From Eriocheir sinensis (taxonomy: Eukaryota > Arthropoda > Malacostraca > Decapoda > Varunidae): a stretch of 64,000 bases of DNA. The notes below the pieces were generated by a model that was not told the origin of the DNA, did no database searches, and saw only the letters and a list, made by a program, of their open reading frames with translations. A program made the position numbers and the translations under genes. The stretch covers positions 1 to 64,000 of the forward strand of contig NW_026110807.1 in the NCBI RefSeq assembly GCF_024679095.1. Reading direction: 5' to 3'. Positions 22,640-34,335 of the stretch are shown here, in pieces. The number at the start of each line of letters is the position of its first letter. Within the stretch, counting starts at the first letter, position 1.

Positions 22640-24384
22640 TTTCCTCCTACTCATCCCCCCTCTGACTCTTTTATGCCTGTTATAAAGATTCTTCAAAATT
22701 ATGTTACTATGCCCTCTCTGGCCTCAATCCTCAGAAGGCTTATGGACCTGATGGAGTGCCTCCTATTGTCCTTAGAAACTGTGCCTCCGTGCTGTCACCC
22801 TGCCTGGTCAAACTCTTTCGCCTCTGCCTGTCAACATCTACCTTTCCTTCTTACTGGAACTATGTCTTCAAACAGCCTGTGCCTAAAAAGGGTGACCGTT
22901 CCAATCCCTCAAACTACCGTCCTATAGCTTTACTTTCTTGTCTATCTAAAGCTTTTGAATCAATCCTTAACCGGAAGATTCAAAAGCACCTTTCCACTTC
23001 TGACCTTCTATCTGATCGCCAGTATGGGTTCCACAAGGGGAGTTTTACTGGTGATCTCCTTGCCTTCCTAACTGACTCTTGGTCATAGTCTCTCTTAGCC
23101 GTTTCGGTGAAACCTTTGCTGTTGCGCTGGACATATCAAAAGCTTTTGATAGGGTGTGGCATAAATCTTTTCTTTCGAAACTACCCTCCTACGGTTTCTA
23201 TCCTTCTCTCTGTACTTCCGATACCCTACGCCCCTGTCCACCCAACAGTGAATGGGTACCAGGTATTAATCGGGGGTTGTGTCCCGTCTCCTGGGGTCTG
23301 TTCCCTTCTCCTATAATTTCTTCCCCCTCCTGTCTCTCTCCGGCAAATGACCACAGATGTTGCGCCGACTAAACAAAACTTTCCTTTTTCTCTTTGTACC
23401 TTTATCTCCAGTTTCCTTTCTGACCGTTCTATTTCTGCTATGGTAGACGGTCATCGTTCTTCCCCTAAACCTATTAACAGTGGTGTCCCACAGTGTTCTG
23501 TCCCATCTCCCACTCTCTTTCTGTTGTTCATTGATGATCTTCTTTCCAAAACGAACTGTCCTATCCATTCTTACGCCAATGACTCCACTCTGCATTCCCC
23601 AACTTCTTTTAATAGAAGACCCACCCTACAGGAACTTAACGATTCAAGGTTGGAGGTAACAGAACGCTTAACCTCAGACCTTACTATTATTTTCGATTGG
23701 GGCAAGAGGAACCTGGTGTCCGTCAACGCCTCAAAAACACAGTTTCTCCACCTATCCACTCGACACAATCTTCCAAACAACTATCCCCTATTCTTTGACA
23801 ACACTCAGCTATCACCTTCTTCAACACTAAACATCCTCGGTCTATCCTTAACTCAAAATCTCAACTGGAAACTTTATATCTCATCCCTTACGAAATCAGC
23901 TTCCTCGAGGCTGGGCGTTCTGTACCGTCTCCGCCAGTTCTTCTCCCTCGCACAGTTGCTATCCATTTACAGGGGCCTTGTCCGCCCTCGTATGGAGTAT
24001 GCATCTCATGTGTGGGGGGGGGGGTCCACTCAGACAGCTCTCCTTGACAAAGTGGAGTCAAAGGCTCTTCGTCTCATCAGCTCTCCTCATACTGATAGTC
24101 TTCTACCTCTCAAAGTCCGCCGCCATGTTGCCCTCCTCTTTCTATCTTCTATCGATATTTTCATGCTGACTGCTCTTCCGAACTTGCTAACTGCATGCCT
24201 TCCCCACTCCCCCGGCCCCGCTGCACACGAATTTCTACTCATGCTCATCCCTATACTGTCCAAACCCCTTATGCAAGAGTCAACCAGCATCTTCACTCTT
24301 TCATCCCTCACGCTGGTAAACTCTGGAACAATCTTCCTTCATCTATTTTTGGACACTCCGTTGACCTCTATTCAGGAGCAGTAA
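22640..24384 (+). pseudogene. LINE D copy 3: reverse transcriptase
   Basis: 22,756-23,088 reads PPIVLRNCASVLSPCLVK and KKGDRSNPSNYRPIALLSC, then a TAG at 23,086. 23,079-23,210 reads ALDISKAFDRVWHKSFLSK. After the inserted segment, 23,390-24,384 carries FISSFLSDRSISAMVDGH, SGVPQCSVPSPTLF (the usual QGS is QCS), HSYANDSTLHS and YASHVWGGG, where ten G precede a frameshift. A deletion removes SSRN-proximal sequence before the 3' UTR. Confidence 0.75.
23216..23388. mobile_element. Small insertion in LINE D copy 3 (SINE-like, unclassified)
   Basis: A segment beginning near ttccgataccctacgcccct and ending near gcgccgactaaacaaaac interrupts a stretch that is continuous in copies 1 and 2 (ctctctgttcctttatctcc). 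Short similar words (ctctgtac, ctttgtac) flank it, a possible duplication. No tRNA boxes are seen. Confidence 0.5.
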
Positions 24385-24471
24385 GTAGCGGGCTTTTTTT
24401 TATATATTTTTCTTTACGCCCTTGAACTGTCTCCTTAGCTGTAAAAAAAAAAAAAAAATACTTAAAAAAAA

Positions 24472-24476
<5 letters not shown>

Positions 24477-24502
<26 letters not shown>

Positions 24503-24503
24503 G

Positions 24504-24555
<52 letters not shown>
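24477..24555. repeat. (TA)n microsatellite at a tail-to-tail LINE junction
   Basis: A TA array lies between the A-rich 3' tail of LINE D copy 3 (plus) and an inverted LINE D 3' end (24,556-24,700, minus). Confidence 0.9.
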
Positions 24556-24700
24556 TTAAGTAAGGAGACGGCTCAAGGGCAACAAAAAGAGTATAGAAAA
24601 AAGCCCGCTACTCACCGCTCCCATAATAGACAAAAGTAGAGAGTGGCCAAAAGAAAGGTCAATTACGGGTGGAGAGGTGTCTTGATACACTCTTCTTGGT
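24556..24700 (-). mobile_element. LINE D 3' end, inverted
   Basis: Complement of the family 3' UTR: ggagacggctcaagggcaac, then aaaaaagcccgctactc and the end of the C-terminal tail (gagaggtgtcttgata). With copy 3 it forms an inverted pair around the (TA)n array. Confidence 0.7.
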
Positions 24701-25623
24701 ATGCGGGTGAAGTGTTTTCACCTCAGGGAACTAGACGTCCCTGCCCTGCATAGTCTCAGGTCACCCTTGGACAAGGTGTAATACCTGATCTGTCTCCCGT
24801 GCCAGGGTCACGGTGAAGCCTCTGGGCAGCAGCAGTGGTGGATTGGATTGCAGGCAGAGGATCTCTTTATGAGACAATGGCTGGAGTTCCAGGGTCCTAG
24901 TCAGCTGGACCGTGCCTAATTATTTAGGCCTGCGGTGTAGAGGAGTGTGGCGACCTCTACACTAAAAAGCCTCCCTGGGAACAAGTTGTCGGTGTTAGCT
25001 CCCCGTCCCCCCCCTCTATCGACGGTGCTCTCATCCCTATTCTGCATAACAGCTGGTTCTTGTTTTCTCCTGAAAGAGATGTCTTCCGTGGGCCATTTGA
25101 GGTTGTACCTCCCGGCTTCTAGGTGGAGTTTCTGAGGGTTTTTCTTATACTCAAGGAATATTTCAGCTTTTTGGTCTCTCAGGAAGGGCGTCTGATACTC
25201 TCTAGAGTTGGTGGAGAACACCTGGTGACAGGTGCCACTGGCCAGGCCTCGAAAGGGTCGCAGAGTTGGGTTAGACGTTTCGGAAAGTGGGAACGAATTG
25301 CTGGTTCCTCTCCTCCCTTGCCAGCTCTGCTCTGAGTGACTACGCCGGCCCCGTTCTATGGGACAAAACTTCGAGGACAATAGCTGAAAAGCGCCGGGTT
25401 GTGAAAGTCTCTCTCGTGAACGAGGCTCAGGACAAGCGATTGGTCTTTCAGACGTTTTCAAGACCCTGTGGGAGCGAACTCCCAGTGTTGGAGGCATCTA
25501 ACACAGCAGTATCTAATTTCCATGCACAATTTTTATCCAATTCAATTTATGGTCACACTTTAAGTTATTTCGAAAGCGTTTTTAATATTTCCCCAAACTG
25601 TTAACTCGCTTAAATTTCTAACA
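24701..25623. other. Probable 5' UTR of the CR1 element; no gene
   Basis: Unassigned GC-balanced sequence leading up to the presumed CR1 ORF1 start at 25,624. A 193-codon frame on the minus strand has no recognisable domain and I treat it as chance. Confidence 0.35.
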
Positions 25624-25739
25624 ATGCCTTCGAACCTTAAGTGTGACGTCTGTCCCGGACAATTTGCAGCTCAGTAATTCCAGCTGAGTAGAACTTCCCG
25701 CCTCTGCGTTCAATGATGACAACTTCAGAAGGCTGTGAC
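25624..25739 (+). pseudogene. CR1 ORF1, N-terminal zinc-finger start
   Basis: From the ATG at 25,624 the frame reads MPSNLKCDVCPGQFAAQ and then meets a stop at 25,675. Out-of-frame continuation reaches the hAT boundary at 25,739. A Cys-x2-Cys start is usual for the N-terminal zinc finger of CR1 ORF1 proteins. The rest of ORF1 is on the far side of the hAT element. Confidence 0.5.
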
Positions 25740-26084
25740 CAGGGGCGAAACTACGGGGGGGCATATGCCCCCATTAATGAACTGTGCCCCCCCAAATGCC
25801 CCCCCAATCAAGATGGGACTGCTCATAGGCGTACGAACCAAGCCCAGAGGTGGACTGGGATGGGCTGTAACCAGGCTTACCCTCCTAAAATTTGGGCAAC
25901 AGCCTGTTTTTTTATTACTATAACTAGATCAGGAATTCCCAGTATGGGAACCAAGGTCCAAGGAGCGTTAACTTTGAAAGTGGCAGGCCCAGACAGGGTT
26001 GATATACTCATATTTTTGTATTTAAAAGTGTCTTATGTTTTATTTATGTATTTAATTTATTTTGGTTTTATATTATTAATCTAT

Positions 26085-26125
26085 TTATTTATTTATTTAT
26101 TTATTTTATTTTCATTTATTTTTGC
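26085..26125. repeat. (TTTA)n simple repeat
   Basis: Short atttatttattt run inside the hAT left flank, followed by AT-rich sequence to about 26,500. Confidence 0.8.
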
Positions 26126-27708
26126 CATGCTACGGTGGTTAAGAACACTTCACACATGTCACAGAGTTATAAAGTATTATCGCTGTAGGTCTGTGACTGT
26201 GACACGTGTTACTGGAATTCGTCTTTCCGTCAACAAACAGATAGAACCATAGATATAATATAAAAGCGATAATATGAAAATAAAATAAAAAACTATAATA
26301 TAAGAATATAATATAAATTTTCATAATATATCTATGGACAGAATCGCCTCGTGTTCATGAAAAAAGTCCATCATTATTTATAGTCTTTTTAAATAAGAGT
26401 CACCCCCATAAAAATCAAATATAAGATATTTATTTTTATCATATCATTGTTCATTGATTAATAAATAATAAAGAATAGGTTAAAAATTGTGGTTCATTTA
26501 CGTGATACCGAAAATAAATGATAAATTTGAGTTTTGTACTCAGTATTGTGTATAAGTTTGAAATAGTTACCATTCAATAGGCAGTAGCATTGATAGAAAA
26601 TGGGAATAATCAGCTGTGTGGTGATGGTGGTGACCGTGGTGCACGTGTACTGTATGGTGGGTGATGCTTTGCTACTCCCGCGGGATTGGGAGTGATTTCA
26701 CGGGCGTCATCTTCTGTCCCAACTCCCAAGGGCACCTGCTTCTCGATGGGCGGCTCCGTCCGTACGTAGTAGTGTTAACAATGATTATATATCACAATGG
26801 CATTTGATAAAAGTAATGACAAGGACAATGCCATCATCCCTCGGTTTTCATGATTAGTTGGATCTGTGCAGATACACGAGCTTGGAATGATGAAGTTCAG
26901 TTCCTTGCATTTTCAATTTTTTGAGGCATGTCGATGAGGTCCGGCTCGCATATAGCAGTCAACTGTTAGTCCGTGTATAACCTTTCTTTGTGCGGCCGGG
27001 ATGGAAAGAATATATTAGTATCCTCGCTCGGATTACTCCGGCGATGGAGATAACTGATGATTTCTTTTTACCTCAGCCATTATCAAAGGCATTGTTTCGT
27101 ATAAATGTAATGGTCGTACCTATTCTTAAACATAGCGCCGCCCAAGAACACATATTTAACAAGGCATTCACAGTTGTAGGCATTTCCAGGGGTATTTTTT
27201 TTCCTAGTGGCAGTTTAATTGAGCCTTCTGTACAATGAACCGAAAATAATACTAATAACACGACTGATTTCTTTTGCCCTTTGAAGTAGTCCCTTAGTAT
27301 AAGGATCCCGCTTGGTGACTGGTCAAAAGGCTTCGAGAACTAAACCCAACCTAAATTTAAATCTTTTTAACTTAGCCAATTCAGTCAAATCTAACCTGAT
27401 CCAACCTAATCATCTAATTATTGCAACTAATTCCCATAGGAGCCCCTAACCTATTACCCTGGTTCGTGTAACCATTTCAGTGATACATTGCCAAAATAAA
27501 TTGCCAAAAATAACTGCTCGTGTGACTGCGCCTTTAGGGTTTGTACAGCGTAATGTGTACACCACACTTCGCACTAAGACTAAATCAGCTACTTTAAAAT
27601 GTAATTTGTGCATACTGTAAAGACCGGTGGCCTGCTAAAACATATTTCGTTTGTGTACAGGCTGACTCGGTGACTCTTGGCTGACCAGGCTGAGGCAATG
27701 CTTTCAAG

Positions 27709-30079
27709 ATGCAGGCCAACATTAAGACATTTTTCGCCAAGCGAAAGGGTAATGCATCTGCAGAGAGTGACAGCAGTAAGAAATCAGATGCAGGCAAAGT
27801 TACAGAAGATGTGTTATTTCTTGATGATTCTTCGGATGACAGTAACATTTCTGAAAGTGATGAAGAACCTTATTCAGAATCAGAAAGACCCTATGCCGGG
27901 CCCGAGAGACGGAGAATACCCTGAGCCTGCTGAAACTTCCTGACCCCAGGACCTAGTGATATCAGTTCTGGTCGGTTAGACAAGCCTGTGCAACCTTCAT
28001 CGTGTATTTCCTGTGACCCGCTTTGAACTTCGAAAAGATCTTTCAGATCAGCCTGGTATCAACAGCACACGTGGTTGGAATACTCTGTTTCTCAAGATGC
28101 TGCATACTGTTTCTCTTGCAGGAACTTTCCTGTTCCCAACAAGTCTAGGTCTGAAAACAATTTCACTCTTGTTGGCTATCGCCAATGGAAGAAAGCAACC
28201 GAAAAAGATGCTGGATTTGCCCAGCACGAGCGCAGTGACTATCACAGTTTGACCTTCACTGCATGGAAGGAGTTTGAAGCACGAGTGAAACAGGGAAAGA
28301 CAATTGAAGCATCATTAAGTACTGAACATGGAAAGATTGTCAGTGAAAATCGGCATTACATCAAAGTTGTTGCAAAAGTGCTATGTCTAACAGCAAGGCA
28401 AAAAATAGCTCAAAGAGGTCATAGAGAAGACAAGGACAGTGAAAATAAGGGCAACTTTTTAGAAATTATGGAAGCAATATCAGATCATGATGACATTGTG
28501 AAAAAGAAGCTGAGATTCAGAAACAACTATACAAGTTCCAAAATCCAAAATGAAGTTCTTGATATTCTGGCAGAAATGATCAGGACTGAAATTAGCCAAG
28601 AGGTGAATGCTAGCAGTGAATATGCTGTCATGATGGACAAAACGAAAGATATCAGCAAGAAGGAACAGGGCTCAGTGGTCATTCGCTACATGTATGACAA
28701 TTCTATTCATGAAGAATTTCTAGGTTTCATTCACCTTAAACAACTAAATGCTGAACATCTCAAAGACAAGCTCTATGAAATTCTCACCAACTGTGGAATT
28801 AATCCAGCTAATTGTGTTGCCCAAACTTATGATGGAGCATCGGTAATGAGTGGGGGAAATCGAGGAGTACAGGCTTTGTTTAGAGAAGAACATGCTCCCC
28901 ATGCAGTATATATCCACTGCTACAACCATCGCCTCAACCTTGTGCTTGTTGAAAGTGTTAAGTCTGTGAAAAAAGCAGATAACTTTTTTTCCTTCATTCA
29001 GGAGTTGTACATGTTCATGTCGTCTCACACTGCACATGAATTATTTTGCAAGAGCAACAGGAACAAGCAACAAGCAAGCAACCACAGACATTAAAGAAAC
29101 TGAGTGACACAAGGTGGGCTTGTCAGTATATGGCCTGCAAAGTCATCCTAGATACCTTGCCATGTATCGTAAGTACATTAGACAAAATAGCTGAAACTCA
29201 TTCTGGCAAACGAGCTCATGATGCTAGGTGCTTACTTGCAAGCCTCACATTTGATATTATTGTTTGTCTAGCAATGTTTACACATTTATTACAGAGAACT
29301 AAGCTTTTGTCAGACATGTTACAGTCACCCTCCTTAACCTATCTGCTGCTGCAGATATGATAGACTCTGTTACGGAAGATCTGGCAAGTGAACGTCAAGA
29401 AGATACGTGGAAATCAATCTGGCAACGTGCTATCAATTTAGCTCATTCAGTAAGCATTGACACTGTCCCTCCTGCACCGAGAAGAGTTAGAAGAATACCT
29501 GATAGATTGAAGGAGAGTGTTGTGATGACGACAACTGGCCAGCAGGATGTGGTATCTCAAGAAGAGGAGTATCGTTCAAAATTGTTTTACCCTGTCTTGG
29601 ACAGAATTTTAGCAGAACTTGCAACAAGATTTGATGAACCAAACAAGTCCCTCCTCAGAAGTATCTCTTGTTTGGAACCAAGCTCTCCACATTTTCTGGA
29701 TTGTCAGAAACTTACAACTATGGCAGAACAGTTTGCAATTAATACAGAATATATAAGTGTAGAACTAAGACAAGCCAAAAGACTGGTTGACAGAAAGACA
29801 TCCGAGAGTCAGGAGATACGGAGCATGGTTGCATTTTCTTCATTCTTGGCTCCATACAAGGAAGCATTCCCCGATTTGTATCGGTTACTAAACATTGCAC
29901 TGGTTATGCCTCCAACATCAGCCTCTTGTGAGAGGAGTTTTTCCTCACTCAGAATGATAAAAAATTATCTTAGAAGTACAGTCTGTGATACCAAACTTGA
30001 TTCTCTTGGTGTAATTGCTATTCATCGCAAGAGGGCAAAAAAATTAAGTTTAGATCTCTTTTTGGACAGATTTGGGTAG
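27709..30079 (+). pseudogene. hAT transposase (TTF zinc finger, DUF4371-like, dimerisation domain)
   Basis: Pieces in order: an N-terminal basic/acidic leader from the ATG at 27,709 (TFFAKRKGN, then an acidic DDSSDDSNISESDEE). A TTF-type zinc finger at about 28,020-28,250 follows (DAAYCFSCRNFPV, WKKATEKDAGFAQHE). The catalytic core at 28,500-29,000 has VMMDKTKDISKKEQ (first catalytic Asp, DxT), AQTYDGASVMSGGNRG and IHCYNHRLNLVL. The hAT C-terminal dimerisation domain is at 29,880-29,990 (PPTSASCERSFSSLRMIKNY). Frameshifts at about 27,925-28,070 and 29,045-29,100, and a stop at about 29,360, break it. ZMYM1-like proteins of animals share this layout. Not functional here. Confidence 0.85.
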
Positions 30080-31000
30080 ACACAACAACAGAAAAATTCA
30101 GTTGTTTTAGACACTGATCTACGTCATTACTCTGGCTATTTTGTATATGCTGTATGTTATAGTTACAGTAAGATTAGGAAGGTAGGTATTTCATGAAATC
30201 ACTAGTGAATTTGTGAAACAGATTTTTCATTTTGCTATGTTATGGAATGTAATTTAACTTAAACTAACATTACCTAACCTAACCTACCTTACCATAAACC
30301 AACATTACCTGTCCTAAACTAACTTTATTTATAAAACAATCCAATGTTATGTTACTCTCTCTGAGTCTCTCAGGCTGTGTAAGGCTAAGAAAGGTCAGGT
30401 TGTTTTAGTCAGGTTATGGTAAGGTTGGGTAGGGATGGTTAGGTTCGGTAAAGTTTAGATGTTAGGTTAGATTAGACTCCATAACATAGCAAAATGAAAA
30501 ATCCGTTTCACAAATTCACTAGAGATTTCACGAAATCCCTAGCTTCACAATCTTACTGTAACATATATAGTAATTGCTAAATTCAAGTGTAGATTGGCAT
30601 GGAATTTCAATTAAACTGTGAAAAGTGGAAAATTATGTCTGAAGTAATTTTTTGTTTTTAAAACAGTTGAACTGTTGGAGGAATAAAAAACTTTTCTTAA
30701 AAAGGATTTTTTCAGCCCGGTTTATAATAAAGTTGTCATTAAAATTTACCTGCTTTTAAATGTTTTTTTCTGGTGCTTATAGGACTTCAATGTAGGTGAA
30801 AGGAGACAAAATTTTAAATAATCAGTGGAGTCTATCTTAGTTTACATAAGCCTTGGATACATTTATTTAAGGCTAAATTCATCCACAGCTTAGAATTCTG
30901 GCCAAAATAGCAGTATTTTTCTGGAATTGAAAATTTAAAAATCCCAGAAGAACGCTTCCCTGGACTAGTGTACCCCATTACTTCATGCCCCCCCTAAACA
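30080..31000. other. hAT 3' flank, no gene
   Basis: AT-rich non-coding sequence. Blocks at 30,200-30,260 (aatttgtgaaacagatttttcattttgc) and 30,490-30,530 are near-complements, so the 3' flank contains a loose inverted repeat. Words such as taacctaacc and ggttaggt recur between them. Confidence 0.45.
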
Positions 31001-31054
31001 GATCACTGCCCCCCTGTCTGCCCCCCCAATCAGACCCCCCTAGTTTCGCCACTG

Positions 31055-32200
31055 GCTGTGACTGAATGGAAAGTCAAACATAATGATCTTGAAAAGAAAT
31101 TCGAAGCCCTTCAGGAATTTGTTGCAAGTAATGTGGCAGTTACTCCACCATCGATGGTGGAGAGGCCCTCCACCGAGACTGTGCCCTCTCCAGACGAATC
31201 TCCTGATTCACGGGAGGACGTGTTACCTGCCTCACAGGTTGACTCCCAGTCTGCCTCACAGGTTGACTCCCAGTCTGCCTCACAGGCTAACCCCCAGCCT
31301 GCCTCACAGGCAACCCCCCAACCTGCCTCACAGGCTAACCCCCAGCTTGCCTCACAGGCTAACCCCCAGCCAGCCTCACAGGACAACCGCCAGCCTGCCT
31401 CACAGGCTGACCCCCAGCCTGCCTCACAGGCTAACCCCTAGCCTGCTTCACAGGCTAACTCCCAGCCTGCCTCACAGGCCAACTTCCAGCCTGCCCCACT
31501 TAACGCTTCTCTTCCTGCTTCACAGGATGTCGGGTTCCAACCTGTAAGGAATGGAGCCAAACCGAAGCAGGCAACCAAGGATTTACTGACCCCCACTACC
31601 TTCAATAGGTTCCAGGTGCTGGCAGACACCATGGAGGATGAGTTTGAGACTCGCCTAGTTGGGGACTCCATGGTGCGTGGCCAGCTGGTTGAGTTCTGTG
31701 GTCGTTCATCAAACGGCCGCAGAAAACGTTACTGCTCTCCAGGTGCCAGACTGGACGACATCACCGCAGCGTGCGATGATGTCACGAGAAATGATGACCG
31801 AAACACCCTCTTTGTCATTCACGCGGGAACAAATGACGTAAAGACAACCCGTTCTGAGGAACTGCTTGAGAAATACCGCCGCATGATCAAGCAGTATAAA
31901 CAAAAAACGGATGCCAGTAACATCATAATCTCAGGAATCCTCCCGAGGGTCGGTGCTGAATCTAGCTTTTACAGTCAGGCCTTCAGCACAAACAACAGAC
32001 TTCAGTCCCTTTGCTCACAAGAAAACGTCCAGTTCGCTAACTTGTGGAACAGTTTTTACTACGATTCAGACTTGTTCCTTGCTGATGGCATCCACTTAAA
32101 TCCTGTTGGAGCAGCCCGTTTCGGGAGGCTGCTCTGTGACCAAGTGGCTCTTCGAAAGCCAAAAAACGCGGAGGCGAGAACACCAGCAGCTCCACCGTAA
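31055..32200 (+). pseudogene. CR1 ORF1: coiled start, 8-residue repeats, SGNH esterase domain
   Basis: ORF1 continues after the hAT element with a short helix (MTEWKVKHNDLEKKFEALQE). A low-complexity region of PASQANPQ-type octads follows (31,215-31,500), then an SGNH/GDSL-esterase domain: RLVGDSMVRG (block I with the nucleophile Ser), VIHAGTND (block III) and DGIHLNPVGAARF (block V Asp and His). All three catalytic blocks are present. Some CR1 and L2 ORF1 proteins carry such an esterase. A TAG at 31,438 within the octads splits the frame. The reading frame before and after it is the same. Confidence 0.85.
31215..31500 (+). repeat. 24-bp coding minisatellite in CR1 ORF1
   Basis: About eleven units of the type gcctcacaggctaaccccca encode PASQANPQ-like octads. 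Units at 31,230 and 31,254 use gttgactcc in place of gctaacccc. Confidence 0.85.
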
Positions 32201-32209
32201 GGGAGCACT

Positions 32210-33865
32210 CAATCCGCGAAACCCCCTACTCGAATCACATTAAAGCTTGCTACATAAACGCTCGTAGCCTACGTAAGAAATTTAAAGACTTAGAAGTCCT
32301 CGCAGCTACAAATCATTATCACATCATCGGAGTCACAGAATCTTGGATAGACACTTCAAATAGAGATTTCATTGCGGAATATAGATTACCGGGTTATACC
32401 ATCTTTAGTCATGAAAAAAGAGAACAGACGGGGTGGAGGCGTTATCTTTTATATCCACAACTCTCTCCATCCAGTCTCCGTGAAAACAGATATTATAACC
32501 AATGTAGACACGGTCTTCATTGAGATCAAAAGTAAATCTCCTAAAATAGTAATTGGACTTATCTACAGACCGCCAGGGCAGACTCTTGATATCGACCACG
32601 CATTAAGTGAATTATTATTAGAAACAAGTAGCAGTTGCGAAGCAGTAATTGTTGGGGACTTTAACTTGCCAGTGAAAAGATGGGGTGAACCGTTGAACTG
32701 TCATACAGGGCTCGACCTGTACACAAATTTACTAGAAAGTGATTATCAACACATTCAAGAACCGACTCGGAAAAGTAATATACTTGACCTGATCTTTTCA
32801 ACAACAGCTGATCTAGTTAACGAAGTAAATGTTGGTCCAATTTTCAGTTCTAGCGATCACCGAACAATTACATTCAGCATCAATATGAAAGAAAGTTAAG
32901 TAACTCCTAGTAAAGAAAAGGTGCCTGATTATCAGAGAGCGAGTTTCGTAAGACTCCGATCAATTCTAAATAATTCTGACTGGACTGAAATCTCGGCGGA
33001 AACAGATATTGATAAATCTTGGGGGGCCTTCACCACAATATTGAACAATGCCATAACCATATGCGTACCCTATCGTAACAGACGTTCAGCTTTTAAGAAG
33101 AAACCTAAATGGTGGAATTACGAAATTCAAAATAGCCTATCTCATAGTAAATGCGTATACAGTAGATACATATCAACTCAGAGTGAGGCTGACAAACTAG
33201 AGTTGGACAGAATTCGCCGCGAAACCAAGAAATTAATAAAACGAAGCAAGAAAAATCTTGAAGAATATATAGCGGAAACGAGTAAATCTAATCCTAAAGA
33301 ATTTTTTAGCTATGTAAATAATAAAAAGTCACTCACTTGTGGTATCGGACCGCTTGCTAATGATAATGGTAACCGCACGAACGATGAAAATGAAATGGCT
33401 ACAATCCTAAATAACTTTTTCGCATCCGTATTTACCGACGAAGATTGTTTATCACCTCAACCGCCGGAGGTTAGAAGGACCGAAAAGATATTAAGTGGCA
33501 TGCTCATCGTAGAAAGTGACATTTTACGCACAATTGAAAAGATTACAGTGAGCAAAGCTCCTGGTCCAGACAAAGTTACCCCTAGGGTCATAAAAGAAAT
33601 CAAACATCAAATTTGTAAACCGCTCTCAATCATATTCAATAAATCTTTAACAGCTGGAAAAGTTCCGTCGGATTGGAAACTAGCAAATGTCACACCAATT
33701 TTCAAAAAGGGGGACAAGTCTCATCCAGGAAACTATCGACCAATTAGCCTGACCTCGATTGTTTGAAAGTTAATGGAGACTATCATTCGCGACAATATGG
33801 TGAAATTTTTCGAAGAAAATAATATAATAAATAATTCGCAACATGGCTTCCGTAGTAAACGTTCG
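32210..33865 (+). pseudogene. CR1 ORF2: endonuclease and RT entry
   Basis: The frame starting near 32,215 reads KACYINARSLRKKFKDL, then IIGVTESWIDTSNRDF (APE endonuclease motifs). It shifts near 32,420 to RRGGGVIFYIHNSLHP, then VIVGDFNLP and SSSDHRTITFS (catalytic GDFN and SDH). 32,921-33,766 is the linker and RT start: KKPKWWNYEIQNSLS, ISKAPGPDKVTP-like entry, NVTPIFKKGDKSHPGNYRP. A TGA at 33,764 and then poly-T from a SINE break it at the HGFRS motif. A further RT piece lies at 34,215-34,335. Confidence 0.8.
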
Positions 33866-34209
33866 TTTTTTTTTTTTTTTTTTTTTTTTTACGTCTCTGC
33901 CTATTGCGCCGGTAGGCTTGCTTGAGGGGCCTGGATGGTATTCGGCCCCAGCCCGTCATGGCGCAGGCAAGTGTTTATAGTGGCGTCATCTTCTCTTGGC
34001 TCATGCTGCCCCCCGGAACTCGTTCTTGATTCTTGGACGGCTTCCTCTAGAGTCCGGGTTGATGGGTGGTCTTTAGGACAGCATGTGGGTAGTTTTAAGT
34101 CACTCGGCGGTGACTGAAAAATCCGAGGTGGTAGCGTGGTGATTTGAGCCCGTGTCGTCCATCACGTGGTGAATGTGGGCCCAGCACGCTACCGCTTCAG
34201 CCACCGCCT
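33866..34209 (-). mobile_element. tRNA-derived SINE, copy 2
   Basis: On the minus strand: tRNA-like head ggcggtggctgaagcggtag at 34,190-34,209, B-box-like gggctcaaatc near 34,150, and body gatttttcagtcaccgccg at about 34,115. A 25-base poly-T at 33,866-33,890 is the poly-A tail on the other strand. It interrupts the CR1 RT, whose frame resumes after it. Confidence 0.8.
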
Positions 34210-34335
34210 ACCCTTTAACTTTAACTAATTTACTTGATTTTTTTCATTATATTTTTGAGGTGTTCGATGAAAGCAGATCAGTAGATATTATATATCTGGA
34301 TTTTCAAAAGGCATTTCATAATTTCATAATTTCAT
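34210..34335 (+). pseudogene. CR1 ORF2: RT segment after the SINE
   Basis: Short frame with FEVFDESRSVDIIYLDFQKAF, the catalytic first-Asp motif LDFQKAF of the RT. It belongs to the CR1 element upstream and is truncated by a repeat of tttcataa words at 34,310-34,340. Confidence 0.65.

Larger units (their letters stand above)
22600..24440 (+). mobile_element. LINE D copy 3, 5'-truncated
   Basis: The copy starts abruptly after the (GA)n array at the segment STLDDSASIF. It runs through the RT to the 3' UTR and A-rich tail at about 24,440, then (TA)n. A foreign segment of about 170 bp sits at 23,216-23,388. The RT box is YAND as in copy 1. Confidence 0.75.
25740..31054 (+). mobile_element. hAT transposon with perfect 8-bp target duplication
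   Basis: The left end reads caggggcgaaactacggggg and the right end, complemented, caGtggcgaaactaGggggg. The 8-bp word gctgtgac is present on both sides (25,732-25,739 and 31,055-31,062). An 8-bp duplication and CAG-type TIR are hAT hallmarks. The 5,315-bp element carries a transposase frame at 27,709-30,079 and AT-rich flanks. It sits inside a CR1 ORF1, so it is younger than that LINE. Confidence 0.9.
25624..34335 (+). mobile_element. CR1-type LINE with esterase ORF1, interrupted by hAT and SINE
   Basis: This is a CR1-superfamily element with ORF1 (25,624-25,739 plus 31,055-32,200) and ORF2 (32,210-33,865 plus 34,210-34,335). The hAT transposon at 25,740-31,054 splits ORF1, and a SINE at 33,866-34,209 splits the RT at the HGFRS motif. 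After the SINE the RT resumes with SVDIIYLDFQKAF. The remaining RT and 3' end are missing. Confidence 0.75.

Noticed and set aside
24916..25497. 193-codon minus-strand frame
   Set aside because: No domain or composition typical of coding sequence; it sits where a LINE 5' UTR is expected.
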